NCBI GenBank assembly: GCA_000961725.1
Contig: LADS01000031.1
Span: 62,001 to 126,000 of the forward strand
DNA length: 64,000 nt
Reading direction: 5' to 3'
Origin: Desulfobulbaceae bacterium BRH_c16a
GTDB taxonomy: Bacteria > Desulfobacterota > Desulfobulbia > Desulfobulbales > Desulfocapsaceae
The notes beneath the pieces were generated by a model. The model made no database searches and was not told the origin of the DNA. It was given only the letters and a program-made list of their open reading frames with translations. This document shows, in pieces, positions 8,600 to 16,857 of this stretch. Positions within the stretch are counted from its first letter, which is position 1; every line of letters starts with the position of its first letter. A program made the position numbers and the translations under genes.

Positions 8600-9336
8600 A
8601 TCGTCTCCTTGGCGTAGGGAACATAGGGTACGCCTTTAATGTAGAGTTTCATGGCCTGCCAGTAGATGCCCGCCACGATAAAGGCGGTCATTACCGGTTT
8701 TTTCAACAGTTGCTTTCCTATCTCGCGGGCCGTCAGCGGACGGCGGCAGAGTTCCAGTTCCGCCGTAAAGATATGCCCCCGCCGGTCGTGAACCTCAAGT
8801 CCGACGGCGACCGACTCACCCGGCGGAGTGAGCCGCCATCGATACTGCTGATCGAGGGGATTAAAGGGCGATACATGAAAGACTTTTGGATGGGTAAAAT
8901 TGCCTTCCGCCGCTCCAGTCAAGAGATCGGCATACTGGTGCCGTTCGTTCCACGGAATGTTAGACACTTCGGCCAGAAAGTGGCTGCATCGCCCCTCACT
9001 GTCGAAACCGTAATAAAAGTTCACCGGGCTGAAATAGAGACCAAGAGTCCGCAGGTTCATCAGCCCGCACACCCTGCCTTCCACCGCCACTCCGGTCAGC
9101 TCGGCCATGCGGTCGCGAATAGCCCGGGACAGAGAACTTTTCGGATCGCCATAGTAGTCTGGTCGATGGAACCGGTTGAAGGCCGCGCCTCCCGCGGAAA
9201 ACCAGGGAAAAATTGATGGCAGGCTGTCAATCTCGTCCAGATCGAGATACCACATGAAAAAGTGGTAGGAGAAGCGATGTTCCCTGGGGATGAACCGTCG
9301 GTGTCCTATCGTGCCTACGTAGAATGCCGAATTCAT
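8596..9336 (-). CDS. DUF1365 domain-containing protein
   Basis: DUF1365 family protein (246 aa), recognised by the start YVGTIGHRRFIPREHRFSY, the FFMWYLDLDEID segment, and LGLYFSPVNFYYGFD followed by EVSNIPWNERHQY. No signal peptide is evident; the family is usually membrane-peripheral. Genes of this family nearly always neighbour a Cfa-like methyltransferase and an FAD-dependent oxidoreductase, as here, with 4-nt overlaps to both. The role in lipid modification is inferred from context only. Confidence 0.9.
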   Translation of the reverse strand: MNSAFYVGTIGHRRFIPREHRFSYHFFMWYLDLDEIDSLPSIFPWFSAGGAAFNRFHRPDYYGDPKSSLSRAIRDRMAELTGVAVEGRVCGLMNLRTLGLYFSPVNFYYGFDSEGRCSHFLAEVSNIPWNERHQYADLLTGAAEGNFTHPKVFHVSPFNPLDQQYRWRLTPPGESVAVGLEVHDRRGHIFTAELELCRRPLTAREIGKQLLKKPVMTAFIVAGIYWQAMKLYIKGVPYVPYAKETI

Positions 9337-10574
9337 GGCTTTTCCCCCATCGCTTCAATGACCCGCAGGGCGCTGAATACGCCATCTTCGTGGAAACCGT
9401 TGCGCCAGTAGGCGCCGCAGAAATGGATGCCGGATCTGCCCGAGATCGTCGCCCACTGCTCCTGGGCGGCGACGGCAGCCAGGCTGTACACCGGATGGCT
9501 GTAGTTGAACCTGGCCAAAACATGTCTCTTATCAATCTCCTGGTTGAGGGTGACCAGATACGTGTGTCGCTTCTCGAGTCGCTGCAGGATATTCATGTCA
9601 TAAGTGAGGGCGGTGTGTTTTTTGGCGGTGTCGACCATCCGGTAATTCCAGCTGGCCCAGGCCCGTCTGCTTCTCGGCAGATGAGAGATATCGGTATGGA
9701 GCACCACCTCATTGTCGGCAAAACGAAAAGCACCGAGCACCTTCTCTTCCTCTGGTGTCGGCTCGGCCAGAAGGCGGAGAGCCTGATCGCCATGGCAGGC
9801 CATGATTACCTCATCGAAACGCTCCTGTTCGCCTGCGGTCTGAACCAGCAGTTGCTCACTCTGTCGCAGAACGCCTGTCACAGCTGTATTGAGACGGATT
9901 CGGTCGGCAAAGCCGCTGGTAAGCGGTGCAATATAGCTGCTCGATCCTCCTATAATCGTGCGCCACTGGGGCCGGTTGGTCAGGTCGAGCAGGCCGTGGT
10001 TGTCGAAAAAACGGACAAAGAGCGGCAATGGAAAATCATAACAATCGTCGAGCCCCATCGACCAGATCGCCGACACCATGGGCAGGAGGTAATTGTCGCG
10101 AAACATCGCACCGTACCGCGAACCGCTGAGAAACTCGCCCAGGGTGCGGTGGCTGCCGTCTACCGCCGCCCGTCGCACCTCTTTGTTGAACGAGGCTATT
10201 TCGTAGAGCATCCGAAGGAATCGAGGGCTCATCACATTTTTTCTCTGGGCGAAGAGCCCGTCAAAAGTGCCGCCGTTGTATTCGAGGCCGAGCTGTTCGT
10301 TGCGCACCGAAAAGCTCATCTCGGTCGCCTGGCCGACAACGCCGATTTCCTTCATCAGGCGGATGAAGTTCGGGTAGGTGCGATCGTTGAAGACGATGAA
10401 ACCGGTGTCGATGAGCGAAAGTTCCCCCTCTTTTTCCACCTCGACGGTGTGGGTGTGGCCGCCGATATAATCCGCTGCCTCAAACAAGCTCACCTGGTGG
10501 TTGCGGCTGAGGTAATATCCACAGGTCAAACCGGCGATACCGGTGCCTATAATGGCAATGTTTCTGGATTTCAT
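9333..10574 (-). CDS. NAD(P)/FAD-dependent amine-oxidase-like oxidoreductase
   Basis: Flavoenzyme (413 aa) with the N-terminal dinucleotide-binding fingerprint IAIIGTGIAGLTCGYYLSRN and the amine-oxidase-like features EAADYIGGHTHTVEVEKEG and DTGFIVFNDRTYPNFIRLM. The C-terminal FAD-binding segment is SGIHFCGAYWRNGFHEDGV. I chose the ATG at 10572-10574 (MKSRN), which overlaps the SDR stop by 4 nt, over an upstream in-frame start at 10607. The family is predicted to oxidise or desaturate lipid acyl chains with the neighbouring Cfa-like enzyme; this is inference from conserved neighbourhood. Confidence 0.9.
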   Translation of the reverse strand: MKSRNIAIIGTGIAGLTCGYYLSRNHQVSLFEAADYIGGHTHTVEVEKEGELSLIDTGFIVFNDRTYPNFIRLMKEIGVVGQATEMSFSVRNEQLGLEYNGGTFDGLFAQRKNVMSPRFLRMLYEIASFNKEVRRAAVDGSHRTLGEFLSGSRYGAMFRDNYLLPMVSAIWSMGLDDCYDFPLPLFVRFFDNHGLLDLTNRPQWRTIIGGSSSYIAPLTSGFADRIRLNTAVTGVLRQSEQLLVQTAGEQERFDEVIMACHGDQALRLLAEPTPEEEKVLGAFRFADNEVVLHTDISHLPRSRRAWASWNYRMVDTAKKHTALTYDMNILQRLEKRHTYLVTLNQEIDKRHVLARFNYSHPVYSLAAVAAQEQWATISGRSGIHFCGAYWRNGFHEDGVFSALRVIEAMGEKP

Positions 10575-11290
10575 GGATTCACCATATATTGGGCCAGGCG
10601 GCTCCACAGGGTACGGGGCAACCAGGCAAGGAGCTTGAGCGGCAATGTGAATCTGCGGGGAAAATGAACCTCTGCGCGGCGTCTGGCGATTCCTTGTCGA
10701 ATGGCAAAGCTTGCCTCCTCGACAGTTACGCGAAAAGGCATGGGGAAGTCGTTGCGATCGGTCAGCGGTGTCTTGACAAAGCCAGGCGAGACCAAGCTGA
10801 CATCGATTCCTTCCCGCTGCAGATCGATGCGCAGGGCATCGATCAGATAAGCAACTGCCGCCTTCGATGCGCCGTAGGCCTCGGCCCTTGGCAGGGGTAC
10901 ATAAGCTGCCGATGAGCCAACACCCACCAGATGCGGTTTTACACCCTTGCGCAACAGGGGCAGTACTCCCTCGATGCTGACCGCCATCGACTCAACATTG
11001 CCCCGCATCACCCGCCTCACCAGCCTGCTGTCAAAGTCCGGCAGGTCGATGTACTCGCAGGTTCCGGCATTGAGGACGGCCAGATCCAGCGAAGTCAAAC
11101 CGGCAAACCAGGCAAGGCTTGCCTCACGATCGTTCAAATCCACTCTCGCGGTATGGAGCCCCAGGCTCTCCAGTTCGTTCAATTGACTTTCATTTCGACC
11201 GATGGCCCACACTTCATTTTTCAGCTTATGGTAATCGATGGCTAGTTGCCTGCCGATTCCCGATGTCGCTCCCGTTACCAGTATCTTCAT
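10571..11290 (-). CDS. Short-chain dehydrogenase/reductase (SDR)
   Basis: Classical SDR (239 aa) with the cofactor motif TGATSGIGRQL near the N-terminus, the NAG motif (LAVLNAGTCEY), a catalytic Ser in VGVGSSAAYVPL and the YxxxK motif (YGASKAAVAYL). The ATG at 11288-11290 is preferred over an upstream in-frame start because it overlaps the NTF2-like gene stop by 4 nt and gives the standard N-terminus MKILVTGATSG. It is part of the overlapping lipid-modification operon. The substrate is unknown. Confidence 0.9.
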   Translation of the reverse strand: MKILVTGATSGIGRQLAIDYHKLKNEVWAIGRNESQLNELESLGLHTARVDLNDREASLAWFAGLTSLDLAVLNAGTCEYIDLPDFDSRLVRRVMRGNVESMAVSIEGVLPLLRKGVKPHLVGVGSSAAYVPLPRAEAYGASKAAVAYLIDALRIDLQREGIDVSLVSPGFVKTPLTDRNDFPMPFRVTVEEASFAIRQGIARRRAEVHFPRRFTLPLKLLAWLPRTLWSRLAQYMVNP

Positions 11291-11703
11291 TGCCTCATTC
11301 TCCTTTTCAGCGCGATTACTACCGTGCCGAGAACCGGAAGCTGTTCGTAGAGCATCGCCCCAAGATCGAAATAGTCCCGGTGAGAGCAAACCTTGTTGGA
11401 GATGTCGAACTGCACATAGCTGGCGCCTTCGACGTTGATGGGCCGACCGCCCTTGAGAAACCTGTGCGAAAAGGTCATCCGCCACTGGACATAGCCTTCG
11501 TCGCCCAAACGGATCTCGTGCAGGAATTCGAATTCGATTGAGGTAACGTTGGCATACAGATCGGCAAAGTATTCCTTCAGCCGCGCAAGACCAACAATCT
11601 CATGGGCCGGATCGACAAAGCGTATATCATCGCTGTATATGTTTTCGAGGAGTTCGAGATTTCCCGCATTCAGCAACTTGTAGGTCTTAAGAAAATTTTC
11701 CAT
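11287..11703 (-). CDS. NTF2-like (SnoaL-type) protein
   Basis: Small NTF2-fold protein (138 aa). The family pattern is visible as YKLLNAGNLELLENIYSDDIRFVDPAHEIVGLARLKEYFADLYANV, and the strand-rich second half ends DYFDLGAMLYEQLPVLG. There is no signal peptide. Such proteins usually serve as small-molecule-binding or isomerase-like cups. It is 12 nt downstream of the chalcone-isomerase-like gene and overlaps the SDR start by 4 nt, so it is co-translated with the operon. The specific function is unknown. Confidence 0.85.
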   Translation of the reverse strand: MENFLKTYKLLNAGNLELLENIYSDDIRFVDPAHEIVGLARLKEYFADLYANVTSIEFEFLHEIRLGDEGYVQWRMTFSHRFLKGGRPINVEGASYVQFDISNKVCSHRDYFDLGAMLYEQLPVLGTVVIALKRRMRQ

Positions 11704-11715
11704 ACTGTCTCCATC

Positions 11716-12240
11716 TTAGCGACTTTCCATAAGATTTTTTCTCAGGCGATCATCCAGCGGTTTTTCCGGTCCAAGCCAGATGCCGAAGTAAATCGAAGCG
11801 AATTCCGCTGAAGATACCGCCACCTGTTCCAAACCGTTCAGCGCCAGCCTGGTCGTCCGGTCGACGGCTGAATAGCACATGGTATAGACATCACCGGCTT
11901 TAACGTCGGTGTAGCCTCGGTGCAGCCGCTCGATGTCGTTTTTCAGCCGGGAAAGGGTTGCCGCACTGTGTTGTCTCGCCAGCACGGTGTCGGCGGCCAA
12001 CACAAAGTCCTCGGCCTTTACGGAAACCTCGTACTGCAGCTTCAGGCAACGAGAGGTCGACTCCCTGAGAACCTCATCTTCCTTCATTTCCGCACCGGTA
12101 AGAAGGGTCGCCCGATATACGGTTATAAACCCCAGATACTTTGCAATTCCATTCCCTTGCGGAACCATATCGTCAATCATCGCCCATCCTGCCATCGGCG
12201 CAGATAAAACCAATATGAACAGAGTCACTGTTCTGAACAT
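11716..12240 (-). CDS. Chalcone-isomerase-like periplasmic protein
   Basis: Exported protein (174 aa) with a signal peptide (MFRTVTLFILVLSAPMAGWA). The mature part fits the bacterial chalcone-isomerase-like family: KYLGFITVYRATLL, then LKLQYEVSVKAEDFVLAA, and the C-terminal FASIYFGIWLGPEKPLDDRL. The bacterial members have no proven isomerase activity and may bind fatty acids in the periplasm. The ribosome site (GAGAGGAG) and start lie inside the tail of the truncated DUF3833 frame, so the two overlap by 16 nt. Confidence 0.8.
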   Translation of the reverse strand: MFRTVTLFILVLSAPMAGWAMIDDMVPQGNGIAKYLGFITVYRATLLTGAEMKEDEVLRESTSRCLKLQYEVSVKAEDFVLAADTVLARQHSAATLSRLKNDIERLHRGYTDVKAGDVYTMCYSAVDRTTRLALNGLEQVAVSSAEFASIYFGIWLGPEKPLDDRLRKNLMESR

Positions 12241-12410
12241 GGCATTACTCCTCTCTCTCGGTCTTGAACAATGCCCCAGCTCTTGGTTGCGCCTTGAAAA
12301 TAGGAATAAAGATCAAGTTGAGGCCTGTTGCCGGCATATTGCCCAACGTCTTTCGTCGAGCATCCGGTCATGGCAACAACCAGTATGGCAAACAGCAGTA
12401 ATCTTTTCAT
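12225..12410 (-). pseudogene. DUF3833 lipoprotein remnant (N-terminal third only)
   Basis: A 61-aa frame with a lipoprotein signal (MKRLLLFAILVVAMTGCS, lipobox MTGC). The next stretch, DVGQYAGNRPQLDLYSYFQG followed by TKSWGIVQDRERG, matches the beginning of DUF3833 lipoproteins, which are normally about 170-180 aa. The frame then runs directly into the ribosome site and start of the next gene and stops (MPCSEQ). The C-terminal two thirds are missing, consistent with an internal deletion ending just before the downstream ribosome site. GGGAG 6 nt upstream supports the ATG at 12410. The remnant may still be translated and lipidated. Confidence 0.7.
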
Positions 12411-12490
12411 GATCATCTCCCTGTGATTCTTTGTGTACCTTTACATTAAGAAGAATCCAAGGGTGATCAATAAGAGGCAAATGATAATAT

Positions 12491-12512
12491 ATTGATAGTT
12501 AATACTATCAAT
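12491..12512. promoter_or_regulatory. Perfect palindrome ATTGATAGT-N4-ACTATCAAT
   Basis: Nine-bp perfect arms in the 280-bp region between the minus-strand lipid operon (start 12410) and the plus-strand CsgG-like gene (12695). It lies about 80 bp upstream of the first minus-strand codon, so it is well placed as an operator for the lipid operon. The rest of the region shows nothing else I can support. Confidence 0.5.
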
Positions 12513-12694
12513 ACACAAGAACTCGGATGAGCACGTCGACCATCAAGCCTGCGGAAGGTGTAGATCAATGATACGAGAAGAAAAGATCTTGATAATGCTG
12601 GAAGGACACTATAGGCTGAGTATATTATCCAGTGTTTATCCAGAGAACAGGACGGATTTCCTGCAGAATATAGACTAAGGGAAGGAGCGGAAAG

Positions 12695-13183
12695 ATGATA
12701 CGTAGGACAGGAAGCGTCGTGTTGGCGATGCTTGGGGTGTTGATCCTCTCTTCGGTTTCACCGACAATGGCTGACCCCATAAAAGTGGCCGTTTCTACTT
12801 TCGAAGTCGAAGGAGATACTCTTCCACCCCACATAGATCATATCGTGGCCGAATGGATGAGTACGGCCCTGGTCAACGACAAACGTCTGGAAGTTGTCGA
12901 ACGTCGTCTGGTGAAGGAGTTGCTGGAGGAGCAGAAACTGAATCAAAGCGGGCTGGTGGATCAGGCGCAAGCAACCCGGACCGGTCGCATGCTGGGCGTC
13001 GATAAAATTGTTACGGGTACAGTCATTCAATTTTTGGATACAGTTGAAATTAATGCTCGGATCATACACACCGATCAAGGGGTTATATTGGCCGCCGAGA
13101 AGGTTCTTTGCAGGGATCTCTCAACGCTTGAAGATGCGGTGGAGAAACTCAGCCTGGCACTTGTGAATCACCTGGTTCAATAG
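12695..13183 (+). CDS. CsgG/HfaB-like secreted protein
   Basis: Exported protein (162 aa) with a signal peptide (MIRRTGSVVLAMLGVLILSS, cleavage likely after MAD). The mature domain resembles the CsgG/HfaB-type fold: KVAVSTFEVEGDTLPPHIDH, RLEVVERRLVKELLEEQKLN, ARTGRMLGV-type helix (ATRTGRMLGVDKIVTGTV) and INARIIHTDQGVILAAE. There is no lipobox, so it is probably a soluble periplasmic relative, not a curli secretion pore. AAGGAG precedes the ATG. It stands alone between the lipid operon and hpt. Confidence 0.75.
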   Translation: MIRRTGSVVLAMLGVLILSSVSPTMADPIKVAVSTFEVEGDTLPPHIDHIVAEWMSTALVNDKRLEVVERRLVKELLEEQKLNQSGLVDQAQATRTGRMLGVDKIVTGTVIQFLDTVEINARIIHTDQGVILAAEKVLCRDLSTLEDAVEKLSLALVNHLVQ

Positions 13184-13287
13184 AACGCCCGGAGAGGAGG
13201 CCCCGCCGGGATCTTCGGAATTTACCACTTCACACCGCCATAAGGAATATGGTGTCAAGCCTGGAAAGAGCAGAAGAAAGCAGGGTA

Positions 13288-13821
13288 TCACGGCTGTAAT
13301 ACCCCGACATAGGGGAGATTCCGGTACCCTTGCGCGTAATCGAGACCATATCCGACGGCAAACTCGTTCGGGATATCGACACCGCAGAAATTGATCTGAA
13401 TATCCACCTGCCTCGTTTCCGGCTTGTTGAGGAAGGTGCAGATCTTCAGGGAGCGCGGATTGCGGTTGCGCAGCATTCGGATAACCTTGCTGAAGGTTCG
13501 GCCGGTATCGACAATGTCTTCGACCAGGAGAACATCCCGGTCCTCAATGGAAGAATCGAGATCCATCACAACCTTTATATCCCCACTGCTTACAGTTCCA
13601 TCGCCATAGCTTGACAAGGTCATGAAATCGACCACCATCGGCACCTTTATCTGCCGCACCAGATCGGCCATGAAGATAAAAGATCCGCGCAACAGGCCGA
13701 CAACCATCAATTCTTTCTCGATTCCGTGATAATGAGACGTGATTTCCGAGCCGAGGCGCTGCACGATCGCTCGTATTTCTTCTTCAGACACAAGTATTTT
13801 TGTAATTTTATGATCCTGCAC
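13288..13821 (-). CDS. hpt: Hypoxanthine phosphoribosyltransferase
   Basis: Purine salvage enzyme (177 aa) converting hypoxanthine or guanine plus PRPP to IMP or GMP. The PRPP-binding motif VLLVEDIVDTGRT, the LRGSFIFMADL loop, and the C-terminal VGYGLDYAQGYRNLPYVGVL are all present. I chose the GTG at 13819-13821 with GGGAG upstream; the frame is open to a TTG at 13836 without a better ribosome site. It is downstream of the sortase gene on the opposite side of a 64-bp gap. It is probably a monocistronic housekeeping gene. Confidence 0.93.
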   Translation of the reverse strand: MQDHKITKILVSEEEIRAIVQRLGSEITSHYHGIEKELMVVGLLRGSFIFMADLVRQIKVPMVVDFMTLSSYGDGTVSSGDIKVVMDLDSSIEDRDVLLVEDIVDTGRTFSKVIRMLRNRNPRSLKICTFLNKPETRQVDIQINFCGVDIPNEFAVGYGLDYAQGYRNLPYVGVLQP

Positions 13822-13885
13822 ACTCTCTCCCTGCAAAATTATGGCATCTCCTGTTCCGGGATTCAGTTACCGGCCCTTCGGCTTT

Positions 13886-14512
13886 TCAATGTTTCCTACC
13901 ACGATTTGAGGTTTTTTCAACCAAAAGCCTCCTCTCAATCCCGGCGGCAACACTCTCCGCCTCCGCCGTAACCACAAAGCGAAGAGGCGTGCCCGGCATG
14001 ACGGCCTCAAAGGGAAAACAGGTGATAAGGGTCAAAAGTTCCGCTCTTTCCCGGTCCAGATACAAATCTTCGGCCCGGACCACCGTGGTGGTCTGCACAT
14101 GGTAGATCCGTTTCCCGCTTTTGCCATGCACCAGCAGTACATCGCCCTCTTGCAGTTCGCGTAAAAAAGCAAAACTCGTATCCCGGTGACCGGCAAGAAT
14201 GCAGTGCCCCTCTGTGCCGGGTGAACTGCTTTGGGGAAGATGGCCGGGGCCAAAGGCCAGGACTTCGCCGCTCTCCCCTTCAAGGACGATAAGATCGATC
14301 CCCAGCCGGTCAACCTGCAGCCTGCCGACCGGCCAGGTGTCGGCCCAGGGCCAGGCCTTTACCGTGGCACCGGTGACGACAGATTGCTGCCAGGCCCGCT
14401 GCAACAGGTACTGCGCAACGATGGCCTTGGCGGGAATCCAGAATCCGCCGGCAAAGCACAGGATGCCGGCGACAACCAGACCACCGCTCACTCTCGAAAA
14501 TAATTTTGCCAT
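13886..14512 (-). CDS. Class GN sortase
   Basis: Membrane-anchored cysteine transpeptidase (208 aa) of the class GN group found in proteobacteria. An N-terminal membrane segment (GGLVVAGILCFAGGFWIPA) is followed by the sortase barrel with the catalytic His in CILAGHRDTSFAFL, the catalytic Cys in LLTLITCFPF and the catalytic Arg in TPLRFVV. The ATG at 14510-14512 (AGGAAG upstream) overlaps the stop of its target gene by 25 nt. Class GN sortases come with one dedicated target and the PdsR/PdsS pair, all of which are present here. Confidence 0.92.
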   Translation of the reverse strand: MAKLFSRVSGGLVVAGILCFAGGFWIPAKAIVAQYLLQRAWQQSVVTGATVKAWPWADTWPVGRLQVDRLGIDLIVLEGESGEVLAFGPGHLPQSSSPGTEGHCILAGHRDTSFAFLRELQEGDVLLVHGKSGKRIYHVQTTTVVRAEDLYLDRERAELLTLITCFPFEAVMPGTPLRFVVTAEAESVAAGIERRLLVEKTSNRGRKH

Positions 14513-16632
14513 CTTCGCTTCCTGAGAAGAGTGATCAAACTGGCGGCAGCCAAAAATATACAGCCGAGCAGTAACCTGAGCGAAGCGGGCGTGGCGGTCT
14601 TCGCCCCACCGCCGAAGACCGCAGAGGCCTGCCACCCCTGGGGCAGATGAGTCTTGATTGCCTCAGGCACAGTCTTTTCATCCGGAGGCCTGCTGACCTG
14701 ACTGTCTACCGCGACAAGGCTTGTGTATTTACTGACCAGATGATGCGCAAGTGCGGTTTGCACAACCACCTCACGGACCTTCCCCGGATCAGCCCCCAGG
14801 GCCAAGGCCTCCATCTGCGCGCGAATCTTCTTCCTCGCCCAGAGCCCGGCGATCCCCTCGCGCGGACCAAAGGTGGCGGTATCGACAAAGGTCTCCCACG
14901 GCTTGCCGAGCCGGGTGCCGGTGAGACGCAGAACAGCATTTTCCCAGCCGGTCCGGACTGCGAGCACCAGCGGTTCGCCAAGATATAAATCGGGTAAAGG
15001 TGACGGATACGCTTCCACATCCCGTTCACTGCCGGCAAGTTCCAGCTTCAGATCGGCAATTACCGGGTTTTCGAGCTTGGCAAAGAGATTTGTCATTTTA
15101 TCTTTCACTTCGGTATCCGAACCGATAAAGGCGAAGGTTCCCCGGCCCATTGTCGCTGCCCGCGTCATGAAATAGGAGTTGGGAGCGGAACCGATTCCAA
15201 CGGTAAAGAGCCGCGAATCACCCAGCCGTCTGGAAATGATATTGAGGAGTGCATCCTCATTGCCGACCGCCCCGTCTGTCAGAAATACCACCTGACGAAG
15301 CCGACTATGATGGTGCGACCCGTCCAGGGCCAGCAGCAGGGCGGATTTCATCTCGGTACCGCCGTCCGCCTTGAGCTGGTCGATAAACCGCCTGGCCTCT
15401 TCCAGATGGGCTCGATCGGCGGGTTTGGCATTTTGAAAGAGCGCCCAGGCGCTGTTGTTGAAGACGATAAGATTAAAGTGGTCCGCCGGACGCAATCTGC
15501 CCAGTGCCAGAGAAATTGCCGCTTTCGCCTGCAGGATGGAAGTGCCTGCCATCGAGCCGGATACATCGAGGATAAAGATCACTTCACGCGGGACCGGGCT
15601 TGCCTCTATCGCCTGCGGCGGCATAAGCATCAAGAGCATATACTGGTCGTTACCAAGGGTCTCGGCGAAAAGCGCCGCCCTGGCATCATCGGCCTGGGCC
15701 GGTTGCCATTCCAGGACAAAATCCCTGTCGGCTTTGACCTCCCCGGTCAGCCTGATGGCATAATGTCCCTCGCCCACCTCTTCGGAGAGAATGCCGTGAT
15801 AGAGGGAGTTGATGCGGGAGAGAGGGATACCTGCCGCCAGGTCGACAGTTAAATCGACCGGAATCGTCGTTTTTTCTTCAAGGTCGACCGGCGGCGTGAT
15901 CTCGGCGGCGTCGGCGACCTGATCGGTGTTTTTCGCCCAACCGGTTGCATTGACATACACCGGCTGCGCCGCATCTTCTTTAAGAGGATGGCCGGGAATA
16001 TAGCGTGGACCGACCACCATGGGGAAACGCAACGAGAAGGTTCCGTCGGCAAACATGACCGTTTGCTGATATTCGATTTCGACGGTGACTTCTTCACCTG
16101 GGCCGATATTGGCAACCCGGGTGGTGAAGATATTCGCCCGATTCTGTACCAGAAGCGAGCTCTTTCGTCCTTCGCTTCTGGCTTTTTCATGGGTCTTTTC
16201 GGCTTCCTCCTTTTCCATGATCCGGCCTTCAAGAAGCCTCTCCCCTACCCGAAGCTGAAGATGATCGACGCTGCTCTCATCCGGCAGCGGAAAGACATAC
16301 ACCGCCTCAATCCAGTTCTCGCCGGTATTGACAAAATGCTGCTCGACCACGACCCTTGCCACGATCCCGCTGATCTTCATGCGGACCTGCTGGGACAACA
16401 GCGGAGCGGGCTGCAACCGGCCGTCCTCCATGGCAACCAGCAGTTCGCCCCGGCGCACCTCTTCGGGTTGAAGCCCTTCAGTCTCCTCACTCACCGCCGC
16501 CCCACTGTCCGCCAGGCTGCCGAGCAGCAGAAAGCAGACTAACACCGTGATATATCCCAGCAGCAGCAGATTGCCGGGATCAAGCAGTGCCCGGGGCCGA
16601 TTTGCCTTGTGTTCGCTCCCTTTTTCTTTCAT
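14488..16632 (-). CDS. Marine proteobacterial sortase target protein (VIT + vWA)
   Basis: The single dedicated substrate of the class GN sortase (714 aa). After an N-terminal membrane segment comes a VIT domain (about residues 80-210; FPLPDESSVDHLQLRVGERL and AEKTHEKARSEGR). A von Willebrand A domain follows with the metal-site motif DVSGSM (about residue 355). The C-terminus has a sorting-like tail: KTATPASL, a hydrophobic stretch LRLLLGCIFLAAASLITLL, then RKRRW. The usual LPxT lead of the signal is degenerate here (GAK before TATP). It overlaps the sortase gene and is divergent from pdsR. Confidence 0.9.
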   Translation of the reverse strand: MKEKGSEHKANRPRALLDPGNLLLLGYITVLVCFLLLGSLADSGAAVSEETEGLQPEEVRRGELLVAMEDGRLQPAPLLSQQVRMKISGIVARVVVEQHFVNTGENWIEAVYVFPLPDESSVDHLQLRVGERLLEGRIMEKEEAEKTHEKARSEGRKSSLLVQNRANIFTTRVANIGPGEEVTVEIEYQQTVMFADGTFSLRFPMVVGPRYIPGHPLKEDAAQPVYVNATGWAKNTDQVADAAEITPPVDLEEKTTIPVDLTVDLAAGIPLSRINSLYHGILSEEVGEGHYAIRLTGEVKADRDFVLEWQPAQADDARAALFAETLGNDQYMLLMLMPPQAIEASPVPREVIFILDVSGSMAGTSILQAKAAISLALGRLRPADHFNLIVFNNSAWALFQNAKPADRAHLEEARRFIDQLKADGGTEMKSALLLALDGSHHHSRLRQVVFLTDGAVGNEDALLNIISRRLGDSRLFTVGIGSAPNSYFMTRAATMGRGTFAFIGSDTEVKDKMTNLFAKLENPVIADLKLELAGSERDVEAYPSPLPDLYLGEPLVLAVRTGWENAVLRLTGTRLGKPWETFVDTATFGPREGIAGLWARKKIRAQMEALALGADPGKVREVVVQTALAHHLVSKYTSLVAVDSQVSRPPDEKTVPEAIKTHLPQGWQASAVFGGGAKTATPASLRLLLGCIFLAAASLITLLRKRRWQNYFRE

Positions 16633-16697
16633 CGTCGTTTCTCCCTGTAATGATTGTTTCCTGGCATGTGCGTTCCATCTTTGTCAGTAAACAGGAG

Positions 16698-16760
16698 AAT
16701 CATGACAGGGCGCTGAACCGATTGTGACAAGCCGACGATGGAAAATGATCAATTATGACA
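16698..16760. promoter_or_regulatory. Three direct TGACA repeats between the sortase operon and pdsRS
   Basis: AATCATGACA (16698-16707), GATTGTGACA (16720-16729) and AATTATGACA (16751-16760) share AT-N-R-TGACA. Their starts are 22 and 31 bp apart, close to multiples of a helical turn. They lie between the divergent sortase-target gene and pdsR. Direct repeats of this kind are typical of OmpR-family binding, so PdsR is a plausible ligand. Confidence 0.4.
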
Positions 16761-16857
16761 GGGGATGAAGATCAAGTGGCAAAAGAACGATGAGTTGGGT
16801 ATGTTTTTCTCTTCGGCTGGCGGCTTCTCCCATAGATTCAGAACACACGATAGATAC

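Noticed and set aside
9324..10667. 447-codon plus-strand open frame over the FAD oxidoreductase gene
   Set aside because: It is a shadow of a minus-strand gene with clear dinucleotide-binding motifs and 4-nt overlaps to its neighbours.
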